The notes under the pieces are model-generated. The model was not told the DNA's origin, ran no database searches, and saw only the letters and a list, made by a program, of their open reading frames with translations. 64,000 bases of DNA from Aestuariimicrobium kwangyangense DSM 21549 (lineage in GTDB: Bacteria > Actinomycetota > Actinomycetes > Propionibacteriales > Propionibacteriaceae): the NCBI RefSeq assembly GCF_000421525.1, contig NZ_ATXE01000001.1, positions 1-64,000 of the forward strand, in the 5' to 3' direction. The position numbers were made by a program, and so were the translations under genes. Positions 1 to 8,660 of this stretch are shown piece after piece. Each line of letters begins with the position of its first letter. The stretch's first letter is position 1.

Positions 1-372
1 CACCAGTTCCTCGAGGGTTCCCGGCACGACTCCGTCGAACCCGTCGACCAGTGCTCGTCCGATGCCGATCAGGGCCTGGGATTTGGCCCGGAAGAAACCC
101 GTCGGGCGAATGATCCGCTCCAGCTCGTCGGGATCGGCCTCCGCGTAGGCGCGGGCGTCGGGGTGGCGGGCGAACAGCACGGGCGTGATCGAGGGGACCC
201 GCCGATCGGTCGACTGGGCCGACAGCACGGTGGCCACCAGCAGTTCCAGGGGGGTGGCGAAGTCGAGTTCACAGCGAGCCTGCGGGTAGCACTCGGCGAG
301 CAGTCGGTGCATGTGGTGGGCCCGCTCGACGAGCTCGGGAGCGGGGGCTTCGGCCGGGGTTCTGGTCACCAC
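1..372 (-). CDS. nth: Endonuclease III, N-terminal part (cut by window edge)
   Basis: DNA glycosylase/AP lyase of base-excision repair. About 124 N-terminal residues are present; the helix-hairpin-helix, catalytic Lys/Asp and Fe-S cluster would lie beyond base 1. The reading [20 protein letters not shown]...LSAQSTD and [16 protein letters not shown] is typical of actinobacterial Nth. The start is chosen as GTG at 372 because TACGCT (379-384) lies 6 nt upstream, giving a leaderless mRNA. GTG at 369 and ATG at 405 are alternatives. It is divergent from crp, as in mycobacteria. The identity is from family recognition; the start is inferred. Confidence 0.85.
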   Translation of the reverse strand, partial: MVTRTPAEAPAPELVERAHHMHRLLAECYPQARCELDFATPLELLVATVLSAQSTDRRVPSITPVLFARHPDARAYAEADPDELERIIRPTGFFRAKSQALIGIGRALVDGFDGVVPGTLEELV

Positions 373-378
373 GCGCCC

Positions 379-384
379 AGCGTA
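379..384 (-). promoter_or_regulatory. -10 hexamer of nth (leaderless)
   Basis: TACGCT on the minus strand is followed by 6 nt and then GTG, so transcription should begin at or next to the start codon. No -35 match was identified. Confidence 0.45.
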
Positions 385-487
385 GTCGGCCCCGACGGGG
401 GCCATGGTCGGAGTTGGCACCCCCCCGATTGCGGCGAAATGGCCGTCGATAGACTGATTTCTCACAGTTCAGCCCCAGGAGCATCCC

Positions 488-1237
488 TTGAACATTGACG
501 TGACATCGGTCCCCTTTCTGGCCGAATTGCCGCCGGAGGGACGTCAGGCCGTGCTCGCGCACGCCACCGTGATCGAGCTGGCCAAGGGAATGACATTGTT
601 CGTCGCCGGTGACCCCGCCGACGAGGTCTACATCATGCTCGAGGGCAAGGTGAAGCTCACTCGCGCTGCCCGCCACCAGCCCACCCCGCTGCCCCCGCTG
701 CGCGGCAAGGTCACGGTCAAGGAACTGCGTCGGCGTGCCCAGGCGGTGCAGGTGCGGGAGTCATTGCTGTGGCTGATGGGCCCCGGCGAGATGTTCGGGG
801 AACTGTCGGTCTTCGACGCGGGGCAACGCTCCACCACCGCGACCGCGCAGACCGCGTGCCGGGTGCTGCGCATCTCGGGGCACGCCATGCGAGACCTGGT
901 CGACGAACGCCACGACGTTGCCCGGGCGCTGTTGCGGCAGATGGCCACGCGGCTGCGACGCAGCGACAACCAGAGCTCCCGGTTCATCCTTTCCGATGTG
1001 CCCGGACGACTGGCCTCGCTGCTGGTCTCGTTGTGCGATCGGTTCGGCACGCAGACCCCGATGGGCTGGGACGTCGCCCATGACCTCACCCAGGCCGAAC
1101 TCGCCCAGGTGGTCGGCGCCAGCCGCGAGAGCGTCAACAAGGCCCTCACCGACTTCGAGCAGCGCGGCATCCTGACCGTCAACAGCCGCTCGGTCGTGAT
1201 CCACGACCGCGCCCGTCTGGTGGCTCGCTCGAACTGA
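488..1237 (+). CDS. crp: Crp/Fnr-family cAMP-responsive regulator (GlxR-like)
   Basis: Global transcription regulator of 249 aa. It has an N-terminal cyclic-nucleotide-binding domain (about 10-155, with GEMFGELSVFDAGQRSTTATA as the phosphate-binding cassette) and a C-terminal winged helix (about 175-245, recognition region QVVGASRESVNKALTDF). The TTG start at 488 is supported by AGGAG at 477-481. It sits divergent from nth, the mycobacterial Rv3674c-Rv3676 order. Compared with the usual family member, about 24 extra charged residues lie between the KVKL strand and LLWLMGPG, roughly residues 60-85. Whether that loop affects cAMP binding cannot be told from sequence. Confidence 0.9.
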   Translation: MNIDVTSVPFLAELPPEGRQAVLAHATVIELAKGMTLFVAGDPADEVYIMLEGKVKLTRAARHQPTPLPPLRGKVTVKELRRRAQAVQVRESLLWLMGPGEMFGELSVFDAGQRSTTATAQTACRVLRISGHAMRDLVDERHDVARALLRQMATRLRRSDNQSSRFILSDVPGRLASLLVSLCDRFGTQTPMGWDVAHDLTQAELAQVVGASRESVNKALTDFEQRGILTVNSRSVVIHDRARLVARSN

Positions 1238-1263
1238 CCGGTCGTCGGCTGCGCCGGACCGAT

Positions 1264-1779
1264 TCAGCTGGTCTCGACGACCAGCTCGAGTTCGACCGCA
1301 GCGTCAAGGGGCAGCACCGACACCCCGACGGCGCTGCGCACGTGCACCCCGGCCTCACCGAAGATCTCTCCCATCAGCTGGGAGGCGCCATTGGCGACGG
1401 CGGGTTGGCCGGTGAACCCGGGATCGGAGGCGACGAGGACCACCAGCTTGACGATGCGGGTGATGGCGTCGACGCCGCCCGCCACCTCGGCTGCGGCGGC
1501 AAGGGCGTTCAGGGCGCAGATCCGGGCTGCGCGAGTGGCCTCGTCCGCGGAGACCTCGGCACCCACCTTCCCGACGGCGACCAGCTCACCGTTGACCGAA
1601 CACAGCTGGCCCGAGGTCCACACCTGGGAGCCGACCCGGGTGGCCGGGGTGTAGGCGGCCAACGGCTTCGCGACCGGCGGCAGCGTGATGCCCAGTTCGT
1701 CGAGCCGTGCACTGACCGACGCCGCACCCGTCGAACGGGTGGGCATCGTGCCAGCGGAAGCCCCCTCGTCCGGGCTCAC
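1264..1779 (-). CDS. RidA/YjgF-family enamine deaminase
   Basis: Reactive intermediate deaminase-like protein of 171 aa, expected to hydrolyse 2-aminoacrylate-type enamines in the cytosol. The RidA core begins at about residue 20 (LDELGITLPP) and includes VWTSGQL and a C-terminal VELELVVET. The GTG start at 1779 overlaps the stop of the DUF4177 gene (GTGA), and GGAGAAGAAG lies just upstream, so the two genes are translationally coupled. ATG at 1746 would give a more standard length. The pair occurs in the same place near crp in mycobacteria. The exact substrate is not deducible. Confidence 0.85.
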   Translation of the reverse strand: MSPDEGASAGTMPTRSTGAASVSARLDELGITLPPVAKPLAAYTPATRVGSQVWTSGQLCSVNGELVAVGKVGAEVSADEATRAARICALNALAAAAEVAGGVDAITRIVKLVVLVASDPGFTGQPAVANGASQLMGEIFGEAGVHVRSAVGVSVLPLDAAVELELVVETS

Positions 1780-1940
1780 TTCTTCTCCGGCACCGGACGC
1801 TTGAAGTAGCCGACCAGGCTCTCGGGGTTCGGGCCCGGCACGATCTGCACGAGTTCCCAGCCGTCGGCGCCGAAGTTGTTGAGGATCTGCGTCGACACGT
1901 GGGTCAGGATCGGGGCGGTGAAGTACTCCCATTTCGTCAT
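1776..1940 (-). CDS. Small DUF4177-like protein
   Basis: A 54-aa protein, MTKWEYFTAPILTHV...GWELVQIVPGPN...GYFKRPVPEKK. The WEY and GWELV patterns are those of the DUF4177 family, whose function is unknown. It is first in a two-gene operon with the RidA gene, overlapping it by 4 nt. The same small gene accompanies the RidA gene near crp in mycobacteria. No membrane segment is visible. Confidence 0.75.
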   Translation of the reverse strand: MTKWEYFTAPILTHVSTQILNNFGADGWELVQIVPGPNPESLVGYFKRPVPEKK

Positions 1941-1955
1941 GGGCCCAGACTAGTG

Positions 1956-2029
1956 GTCCAGAATTGGTCGCGGATGGCCGTCCGGTCCCGCTTCGAGGGG
2001 TCCTCACGCCGATTGGGCCATTTCTGGAC
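1956..2029. repeat. Inverted-end intergenic element 1 (74 bp)
   Basis: The left end is GTCCAGAATTGG and the right end, read on the other strand, is GTCCAGAAATGG. The 50-bp interior is unlike other copies. It lies between the DUF4177 gene start and ponA2 (divergent). Confidence 0.9.
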
Positions 2030-2075
2030 CGCCGCTGCCCGGCCCAGCGGTTCCGGGATTGCCAGAACGGTCACG

Positions 2076-2081
2076 TACTCT
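2076..2081 (+). promoter_or_regulatory. -10 hexamer of ponA2 (leaderless)
   Basis: TACTCT is followed by GGGGCC and then ATG at 2088. The 6-nt spacing predicts a leaderless transcript. The same GGGGCC-ATG arrangement occurs at the YbjQ-like gene. Confidence 0.5.
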
Positions 2082-2087
2082 GGGGCC

Positions 2088-4526
2088 ATGAGTGCAACCA
2101 AGGCGAGCAAGGCATATGCCCTGGCGATGTTCGCGGCCGTCAGCGTGCTGTGTGGTCTGCTGACCGCCGGGCTGGCCGTGCCGTACGTCGCGATGGCCGG
2201 AGGGGTGGCCAAGGCCGGGGCGAACAGCCTCGAAGACCTGCCCGCCGCACTCGACATCCCGCCGCAGTCCGAGGTCTCGCGGGTGCTGATGGCCAATGGT
2301 GAGGTGCTCGCCACCTTCTACGACCAGAACCGCGAGTACGTCGCGATGTCGAAGATCCACCCCTACATGCAGGAGGCGCAGGTCGCCATCGAGGACCACC
2401 GGTTCTTCGAGCACGGCGCCATCGACCTGCAGGGGACGCTGCGCGCGTTCGTCCGCAACTCCACCGGCGGGGCGACTCAGGGCGGTTCAACCCTGACCCA
2501 GCAATACGTCAAGCAGGTGCTGGTGCAGGACGCTCAGAACAACAACGACGAGGAGGCCATGCGCGAGGCGCAGGCCCAGACCGTCAGCCGCAAGGTGCGA
2601 GAGCTGCGTTACGCCATCGCCCTCGAGAAGAGCCTCGGCCCGAACGCGAAGAAGATCATCCTCGAGCGGTACCTCAACATCGCCTACTACGGCGACGGCG
2701 CCTACGGCGTCCAGGCCGCCTCGAAAAGGTTCTTCAACACCACCGCCGACAAGCTGACGTTGGCCCAGGCCGCCATGCTGGCCGGGCTCGTCCAGAACCC
2801 CAACGCCACCAACCCCCGTCTCTACCCGCAGGCGGCGATGAACCGCCGCAACGTCGTGCTGCAGCGCATGGCCGACCTCGGAGTGGTCACCCAGGCGGAG
2901 GCAGATGCCGCGAAGAAGTCCGTCTTCGAGCCCGCCAAGGTGCAGCCGGCACCCAACGGCTGCATCAGCTCACCCTTCCCGCACGTCTGTGACTACGTGC
3001 GTCGCGTGCTGCTGTCGGACGCGATGCCCTCCTTGGGCAAGACCGCCGACGAGCGCGACCGCAACCTCAAGCGCGGCGGGCTCACCATCCAGACCCTGAT
3101 CGACCCGAAGACCCAACGCGCCGCCCAGAGCGCCATCAGCGACCTCGTCTCCCCCACCGATCCGGTCATCTCCACCTCGGTGCTCGTGCAGCCCCGCTCC
3201 GGCCTGATCGTGGCCATGGCGCAGTCGCGGCCCAAGATGGGAACCGGACGAGGGGAGACCTTCCTCAACTACAACGTCGAGAAGTCGATGGGCGACGCCT
3301 CCGGCTTCCAGGGCGGATCGACGTTCAAGGCCTTCGGCATCGCGGCTGCGCTCGAGAAGGGCATGACCCCGAACACCAAGATGCTCGCCAAGAGCACCGT
3401 CGACATGACGGGCGTCTCCTTCATGAGCTGCCAGGGCATGATCCGCCAGATCCAGCCCTACAAAGTGAGCAACTCGGTCTCCGGCTACGGAAACCGCCAG
3501 CTCACACTCGTCCAGGCGGCGCAGGGCTCGGTCAACACCTTCTTCGTTCCGCTGGCCGCCCAGGTCGGCAACTGTGCCGTCACCCAGATGGCCGATCGGG
3601 CCGGCGCCAAACTGGCCAATGGTGAGCCCATGACCACCCAGTCGGCGAACCTGTCGTTCATCCTCGGTTCGGCCGAGGTCACTCCGATGTCGATGGCCCA
3701 AGCGTATGCCACCTTCGCCAACCGCGGGGTGCGATGCAACCCCCTCATCCTGAAGTCCGTCACCACCAAGGCGGGCAAGTCGTTGGGCGTTCCCGCTGCG
3801 AAGTGCCAGAAGGTGATGGAGGCCTCGATCGCCGACGGCACCAACTACGTGCTCTCGAAGGTGATGGAGTACCCGGGGACCGGCTACCGGGCGCGGATCC
3901 CTGGCGATTACCCCCAGGCGGGCAAGACGGGTACGACCGAGTCGAACGAGGCGGTGTGGTTCGCCGGCTACACCCCTGAGATGGCTGGTATCGCCATGAT
4001 CTCGGTCGACAAGGGGACGAGTTACTGGGCCAACCGGAAACGCTCGTTGAAGGGCATCCGACTGCCGAGCGGTACCTACCTCGAGGGGTCCGGTTCGGGC
4101 GACGCAGGCCGCATCTACAAGGTGGCCATGGCCGAGGCGCTGAAGGGCAAACCCAAGACGAAGTTCGTGGCACCCACCGACGAGGTGCTCAACGGCAAGG
4201 AGGTGCAGATCCCCGACCTGACCGGTCTCACCCTGCAGGAGGCCGAGGACGCCGTCCGCAAGGTGGGCCTGAACCCGGTCGAGCGCTACCAGTACGACTA
4301 CCGCTCGGTGGGCACGTGGATCGACACCTACCCGACCGGCAAGACTCGGGTGGGCCAGCCGGTCTACTTCGTGCTCTCGAGTGGCCCCCGGCCCCAGCCG
4401 AAACCCCAGCCCAAGCCGACTGCCACGGCCACGTCGTCCAGTAGCGCGTCGAAGCCTCCGTCGAGCAGCAAGCCGACTGCCACGGCCACGGCGACGGCCA
4501 GCAAGCCGGGCAAGAAGAAGCCCTGA
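2088..4526 (+). CDS. ponA2: Bifunctional class A penicillin-binding protein with PASTA domain
   Basis: Membrane-anchored peptidoglycan polymerase/transpeptidase of 812 aa. It has one N-terminal transmembrane segment (about 10-38) and a GT51 glycosyltransferase domain (EDHRFFEHG with E102, and GGSTLTQQ). The transpeptidase has STFK (S411), SVN and KTGT (K613), followed by one PASTA domain (about 705-770) and a Pro/Lys/Thr/Ser/Ala-rich tail. The start at 2088 follows a -10 box by 6 nt; upstream frame extension runs through an intergenic repeat and is rejected. The downstream phosphoesterase overlaps its stop, the same ponA2-phosphoesterase order as mycobacteria. Confidence 0.93.
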   Translation: MSATKASKAYALAMFAAVSVLCGLLTAGLAVPYVAMAGGVAKAGANSLEDLPAALDIPPQSEVSRVLMANGEVLATFYDQNREYVAMSKIHPYMQEAQVAIEDHRFFEHGAIDLQGTLRAFVRNSTGGATQGGSTLTQQYVKQVLVQDAQNNNDEEAMREAQAQTVSRKVRELRYAIALEKSLGPNAKKIILERYLNIAYYGDGAYGVQAASKRFFNTTADKLTLAQAAMLAGLVQNPNATNPRLYPQAAMNRRNVVLQRMADLGVVTQAEADAAKKSVFEPAKVQPAPNGCISSPFPHVCDYVRRVLLSDAMPSLGKTADERDRNLKRGGLTIQTLIDPKTQRAAQSAISDLVSPTDPVISTSVLVQPRSGLIVAMAQSRPKMGTGRGETFLNYNVEKSMGDASGFQGGSTFKAFGIAAALEKGMTPNTKMLAKSTVDMTGVSFMSCQGMIRQIQPYKVSNSVSGYGNRQLTLVQAAQGSVNTFFVPLAAQVGNCAVTQMADRAGAKLANGEPMTTQSANLSFILGSAEVTPMSMAQAYATFANRGVRCNPLILKSVTTKAGKSLGVPAAKCQKVMEASIADGTNYVLSKVMEYPGTGYRARIPGDYPQAGKTGTTESNEAVWFAGYTPEMAGIAMISVDKGTSYWANRKRSLKGIRLPSGTYLEGSGSGDAGRIYKVAMAEALKGKPKTKFVAPTDEVLNGKEVQIPDLTGLTLQEAEDAVRKVGLNPVERYQYDYRSVGTWIDTYPTGKTRVGQPVYFVLSSGPRPQPKPQPKPTATATSSSSASKPPSSSKPTATATATASKPGKKKP

Positions 4527-5434
4527 TGCGGTTGGCGACGACCGCTGCCGTGGCGGCGGCGTCCGGGTTGGCGACCGGGGCCGGAGTGCTCGCCTGGGCC
4601 AACGCCGAGACCCGGCGCTTCACCCTGCGTGAGTTCAGCGCACCGGTGCTGCCCCCCGGCGCGGCCTCCGTACGGGTGCTTCATCTGTCCGACATCCACC
4701 TGGTGCCGAGCCAACGGGCGAAGCTGGACTGGCTGTCGGGCCTGGCCTCGTTGGAGCCCGACCTGGTCGTCAACACCGGCGACAACATCGCGTCGCCGTC
4801 CGCGATCGCGCCGCTGCTGCGCGCTTGGGGTGGCCTGCTCGACGTGCCGGGCGTGTTCGTCTTCGGCTCCAACGACTACCAGGCTCCGAGTTTCAAGAAC
4901 CCGCTGCGCTACCTCGGGCTGCCAGCGCTGCGCCCCGCCCCGGATCCGGTCGAACTTCCGTGGCGTGACCTGCGCGCCGCGATGACCGAACGAGGGTGGG
5001 TCGACCTCAGCAACCGGGCGGCCACCCTCGAGGTGGCCGGACGCCCCATCAGGTTCCGCGGCACCGACGACGCCCACCTCGAACGCGACAAGTACGCAGA
5101 GGTGGCTGGAGCGGTGTCGGACGGGACCCTCACGATGGGCGTGACCCACGCCCCGTACCGGAGGGTGCTCGACGCCATGGTGGCCGACGGTGTGCAACTG
5201 GTTCTGGCCGGGCACACCCACGGGGGCCAGGTCTGCCTGCCGACTGGTGCGCTGGTCACCAACTGCGATCTCGACACCGACCGGGTCAAGGGCCTCAGCC
5301 GGTACAGCGCGGGGCGCCACAGCGCCTGGTTGCACGTCTCGGCCGGGCTGGGAACCTCGCCGTTCGCGCCCTACCGCACCTTCTGCCGACCCGAGGCGAC
5401 GCTGCTGACCCTGACCGCGCGCCAGCCCGCCTGA
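4526..5434 (+). CDS. Calcineurin-like metallophosphoesterase
   Basis: A 302-aa protein with a hydrophobic N-terminal stretch (about 3-25) that may anchor it. Metal-site motifs are DIH (in LSDIHLVPS), GDN, GSND in place of the usual GNHD, and GHTHGGQ, characteristic of binuclear metallophosphoesterases. Its ATG overlaps the ponA2 stop by one base, so it is cotranscribed and probably translationally coupled. The context suggests a link to the cell envelope, but the substrate is unknown. Confidence 0.85.
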   Translation: MRLATTAAVAAASGLATGAGVLAWANAETRRFTLREFSAPVLPPGAASVRVLHLSDIHLVPSQRAKLDWLSGLASLEPDLVVNTGDNIASPSAIAPLLRAWGGLLDVPGVFVFGSNDYQAPSFKNPLRYLGLPALRPAPDPVELPWRDLRAAMTERGWVDLSNRAATLEVAGRPIRFRGTDDAHLERDKYAEVAGAVSDGTLTMGVTHAPYRRVLDAMVADGVQLVLAGHTHGGQVCLPTGALVTNCDLDTDRVKGLSRYSAGRHSAWLHVSAGLGTSPFAPYRTFCRPEATLLTLTARQPA

Positions 5435-5461
5435 GACCGGGCGTTCAGGACGACGATCCAG

Positions 5462-5492
5462 TTGGTGCCACGGGCACCGGGTGGGCTACAGT
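5462..5492 (+). promoter_or_regulatory. Possible promoter of tRNA-Pro
   Basis: TTGGTG (5462-5467) and TACAGT (5487-5492) are separated by 19 bp, longer than ideal, and lie 30 bp before the mature tRNA. A GCGGAC/GTCCGC inverted pair follows in the leader. Confidence 0.4.
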
Positions 5493-5522
5493 GGCGGACG
5501 GTCCTCGTCCGCGAGGTCCAGT

Positions 5523-5599
<77 letters not shown>

Positions 5600-5616
5600 T
5601 CCAGTGGTACCCGTGC

Positions 5617-5657
5617 AGAGCCGTTCCGGTGGGGCATCGTCCTCCCGGGGCGGCTCT
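5617..5657 (+). terminator. Hairpin downstream of tRNA-Pro
   Basis: AGAGCCG (5617-5623) pairs with CGGCTCT (5651-5657), with partial pairing inside. No T-run follows, so termination is only a guess. Confidence 0.35.
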
Positions 5658-5727
5658 CGCCATTCCCGGTTCGAGGGGGTCCGGGCAGTGCCTGTTTCCG
5701 CAGGATCTGCGGTGCTGTGATGGTGCC

Positions 5728-6474
5728 ATGGACGCCGCCCCACGCCACGCTGACCGAGCCATACACGAAGAGGACTTCCTGGAGACCGATCCCGAGTTCG
5801 CCGAATACTCCACCAGGTTCGCCTTCGACGAGGTGCCGGCCCATGGGAGCCTCGACCCGCACCTGACCTGGCTCGTCAGACTTGCGGCGCTGGTCGCCTG
5901 CCAAACCCACCGGCAGTACTCCCTCACCCTGACCGCAGCCCTCGACGACGGGGTGAGCCCGGTCGAGGCCAAGGAACTGCTCTATCAGGCGGTTGCCTAC
6001 CTGGGCATGGCCAAGGTGGTCGAGTTCCTGCAACTCACCAACGCCGAACTGCTCCGACGGGGCGTCCAGCTGCCGCTGCCACCCCAGTCGACGACCACCC
6101 TCCAAACCCGGTTCGAGAAGGGCTGGGACGCGCAGTTCGCGATCATCGGGGAGCGCCTTCGCTCGCTGCATGACGACGCCCCAGCAGACGAGGTCCACCT
6201 GCAGCGGTGGCTGACCGAGAACTGCTTCGGCGACCACTACACCCGCGGCGGCATCGACCTGCAGACCCGGGAATTGCTCACCTTCGTGTTGTTGGTCGCC
6301 CAGGGCGGGTGTGACCCGCAGGTGGCCAGTCATGTGGCCGGCAACGTGAGGCTGGGCAACGGGCGCGCGGTGTTGATCGACACCCTGAGCCAGTTGGTCC
6401 CGTGGATCGGCTATCCCCGCATGCTGAACGGCCTGCGCGCCGTCGACGAGATCGCACCGGCCCAGGCCCCCTGA
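5728..6474 (+). CDS. Two-domain carboxymuconolactone decarboxylase-family protein
   Basis: A 248-aa protein with two CMD-like halves: about 30-115 (LVRLAALVACQTHRQY, KELLYQAVAYLGM) and about 150-240 (RELLTFVLLVAQGG, ISQ-type LIDTLSQLVPWIGYPR). CMD proteins include decarboxylases and AhpD-like peroxidase reductants. The single Cys in CQT and lack of a CxxC argue against a classical AhpD. ATG at 5728 is the first start giving the complete first domain. It stands alone after the tRNA. The substrate is unknown. Confidence 0.8.
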   Translation: MDAAPRHADRAIHEEDFLETDPEFAEYSTRFAFDEVPAHGSLDPHLTWLVRLAALVACQTHRQYSLTLTAALDDGVSPVEAKELLYQAVAYLGMAKVVEFLQLTNAELLRRGVQLPLPPQSTTTLQTRFEKGWDAQFAIIGERLRSLHDDAPADEVHLQRWLTENCFGDHYTRGGIDLQTRELLTFVLLVAQGGCDPQVASHVAGNVRLGNGRAVLIDTLSQLVPWIGYPRMLNGLRAVDEIAPAQAP

Positions 6475-6487
6475 CCGGCCCCACGGA

Positions 6488-7156
6488 TCAGTCGGGCTCT
6501 CGTCCGCCTCGCCACCTGCGAACGGCCGGCAGCCCACTCATCCGCAGCTCGGTCGGGAGCTTCCACCCGAACCGGCGGGCCAGCAACGAGACGCCGGCAC
6601 CGACCCCCAACGAGCCGGCCACCCCCCATTGTGGCTCACCCAGCTTGGCCCCGATCACGGTGACCAGCGCCGCGAAGAAGGCGCTGGTCGCGTAGAGGGT
6701 GTTGCCCCCCAGCACCACGGGCCGTTTCACCAGCAGCAGGTCGCGGACGATGCCGCCACCGATCACGGTGACCACACCCAACATCACCGCGGCCAGCCAG
6801 GACAGTCCCGTGGCCAGACCCTTGGTCGCGCCGACGGCTGCCCAACAGCCCACCGCCAAGGCGTCGAGCAGCACCAGCGTGCGGCGGGGCAGCTTCGCCT
6901 GGAAGTTCACCAGGAAGGCGAGCGCCGAACCCACCAGGGCCATGCCCAGATAGGCGGGATTGGTGAGCGCGACCACGGTTCCCTGGCCGAGCAACACGTC
7001 GCGGATCATGCCCCCGCCCAGACCAGACATGACCGCCACGATGGCGAACCCGACCGGGTCGAGGCGAGCAGCACGGGCGGCCATGCCGCCGAGGATGGCG
7101 TTGGCCAGCACTCCCAACAGGTCGATCACCTGCATCGACACGTCGAACCAGTGCAC
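6488..7156 (-). CDS. TRIC/UPF0126-family membrane channel
   Basis: A 222-aa protein with about seven transmembrane helices and two repeats of the family signature: GLGGGMIRDVLLG near residue 46 and VTVIGGGIVRDLLLV near 131. These proteins are bacterial relatives of trimeric intracellular cation channels (YadS/UPF0126). The GTG start at 7156 has AGAGGGGG just upstream; ATG at 7135 is an alternative. It is divergent from glbO across a 75-bp-class element. Confidence 0.85.
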   Translation of the reverse strand: MHWFDVSMQVIDLLGVLANAILGGMAARAARLDPVGFAIVAVMSGLGGGMIRDVLLGQGTVVALTNPAYLGMALVGSALAFLVNFQAKLPRRTLVLLDALAVGCWAAVGATKGLATGLSWLAAVMLGVVTVIGGGIVRDLLLVKRPVVLGGNTLYATSAFFAALVTVIGAKLGEPQWGVAGSLGVGAGVSLLARRFGWKLPTELRMSGLPAVRRWRGGREPD

Positions 7157-7227
7157 GCCGCCCCCTCTCGCCTCGTCCCTGGGAGGTCGCCCGGGTGGGA
7201 CGACGCCTCTGGGCTGTGAGCGTACTC

Positions 7228-7301
7228 GTCCAGAATTGACACCAGCCTCGGGCCGGGCAGCCGATTCGGCGCCGAACGCCGTTCCGGGGCCAATTCTGGA
7301 C
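7228..7301. repeat. Inverted-end intergenic element 2 (74 bp)
   Basis: The left end is GTCCAGAATTGA and the right end, read inverted, is GTCCAGAATTGG. The interior of 50 bp is unique. It lies between divergent TRIC and glbO genes. Confidence 0.9.
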
Positions 7302-7345
7302 ATCGGCCCGGGGTGAACGGGTTTGGCCGTGCGCGGGTCGGCCGC

Positions 7346-7351
7346 GACAAT
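7346..7351 (+). promoter_or_regulatory. -10 hexamer of glbO (leaderless)
   Basis: GACAAT is followed by CGAGGC and ATG. The 15-bp string ACAATCGAGGCATGA (7347-7361) is shared exactly with the pirin start at 24491-24505 (minus strand). Confidence 0.45.
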
Positions 7352-7357
7352 CGAGGC

Positions 7358-7798
7358 ATGACGGCTGCACAGAACGAGACTTCCGGCGGCGCCCCCACCC
7401 CCTACGAGGCGATGGGTGGACGTGAGACCTTCCAGCGGCTGGTGCACCTCTTCTACCAGGGCGTTGCCGGCGACGAGTTGCTCCGGCCGATGTACCCCGA
7501 GGAGGACCTCGGACCCGCCGAGGACAGGCTGCGGATGTTCCTGGAGCAGTACTGGGGTGGCCCGTCCGACTACCACGAGCAGCGCGGCCATCCCCGGTTG
7601 CGCATCCGGCACGCCCAGTTCCGGGTGACCCAGGCTGCCGCCGAGCGATGGTTGGTGCACATGCTGGGCGCTGTCGACCAGCTCGACCTCGCACCGGAGT
7701 ACGACGCGGCGATGCGCGAGTACCTGACCCGGGCCGCACAATTCCTGGTCAACACCACCGACGACCAGCCAATTCGGCGCGAACTGCCTCTGGCCTGA
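7358..7798 (+). CDS. glbO: Group II truncated haemoglobin
   Basis: Haem protein of 146 aa that binds O2 or NO in the cytosol. Typical trHbO features are FQRLVHLFYQGVAGDELLRPMYP, then LRMFLEQYWGGPSDY with the conserved YWGG stretch, the GHPRLRIRHAQF region containing the proximal His, and the C-terminal helix around AAERWLVHM. ATG at 7358 lies 6 nt after a GACAAT -10 element. It is divergent from the TRIC gene. Upstream GTG/ATG codons would add unrelated residues. Confidence 0.92.
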   Translation: MTAAQNETSGGAPTPYEAMGGRETFQRLVHLFYQGVAGDELLRPMYPEEDLGPAEDRLRMFLEQYWGGPSDYHEQRGHPRLRIRHAQFRVTQAAAERWLVHMLGAVDQLDLAPEYDAAMREYLTRAAQFLVNTTDDQPIRRELPLA

Positions 7799-7927
7799 GT
7801 CGGGTTCCGGGCCACCGCAGGGCCGGGGTCAGGGCCCGGACAGCCGAGTCGCAACCCCACCGTGGCGCCGGTGCTGCGTAAGATCGAGGAGTTGGGCCAC
7901 ACTGGGACCTCACTGAAGGGAGCACGC

Positions 7928-8647
7928 ATGGGTCTGCTGGACAAGATCGAACAGAAGATCGAAGGCGCCGTGAACGGCGTCTTTGCGCGTGCCTTCAAGG
8001 GTGACGTCGAACCCGTCGAGATCGCCGCTCGTCTGCAGCGGGAGTTGGATGCCCGCGCCACGGTGCTCAGTCGGGAGAAGCGGCTGGTGCCCAACCACTT
8101 CGTGGTCGGCCTCTCGTCGCGGGACCACGACCGGCTCGCCCCCTACTCCAAGACGCTGAACGCCGAGATCATCCCCGAACTGCGCGAGCACGCGGGTGAG
8201 CGTCGTTATGTCTTCAACGGGCCCATCGTGATCGAGTACGAACTCGACGAGACCCTTCCGACGGGGCGGTTCACCGTCGAGAGCCAGGCCTCGGCCGGCG
8301 TGGAACGCGGCCAGGCTGCCCTTGATGCCGACGACGACCACACCCATGTCTTCGGGGCCACCCCCAGATTGGTGCTCGAGGTGAACGGGGTGCGCCACCC
8401 CCTGATGGCCCCGGGTCTGCTGATCGGGAGAGGGTCGGAGGCCGACCTGCGGATCAACGACCCCGGCATCAGCCGCAAGCACGCCATGATCCACGTCTCG
8501 GGCCCCGACATCTCGATCGAGGACCTCGGCTCCACCAACGGCATCACGGTCAACGGCCAGAAGTGCCGACAGGCACAGATCACCGACGGCACCCGCCTCG
8601 AGATCGGCACCACTCGCATGCTGGTGCACGCGCCCGTCGGGTCCTGA
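7928..8647 (+). CDS. fhaA: FhaA: DUF3662 plus FHA-domain protein
   Basis: A 239-aa phosphothreonine-binding adaptor. The N-terminal DUF3662 domain (about 1-125, MGLLDKIEQKIEGAVNG...FKGDVEPVEIA) is joined through a short linker to a C-terminal FHA domain (about 145-235, LLIGRGSEADLRINDPGISRKHA and STNGITVNG). The family binds phosphorylated PknB partners and slows peptidoglycan synthesis. AAGGGAG precedes the ATG. The linker is shorter than in mycobacterial FhaA (about 527 aa). It is first in fhaA-fhaB-pstP-rodA-pbpA-pknB. Confidence 0.93.
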   Translation: MGLLDKIEQKIEGAVNGVFARAFKGDVEPVEIAARLQRELDARATVLSREKRLVPNHFVVGLSSRDHDRLAPYSKTLNAEIIPELREHAGERRYVFNGPIVIEYELDETLPTGRFTVESQASAGVERGQAALDADDDHTHVFGATPRLVLEVNGVRHPLMAPGLLIGRGSEADLRINDPGISRKHAMIHVSGPDISIEDLGSTNGITVNGQKCRQAQITDGTRLEIGTTRMLVHAPVGS

Positions 8648-8660
8648 CCGGGGAGCGTCC

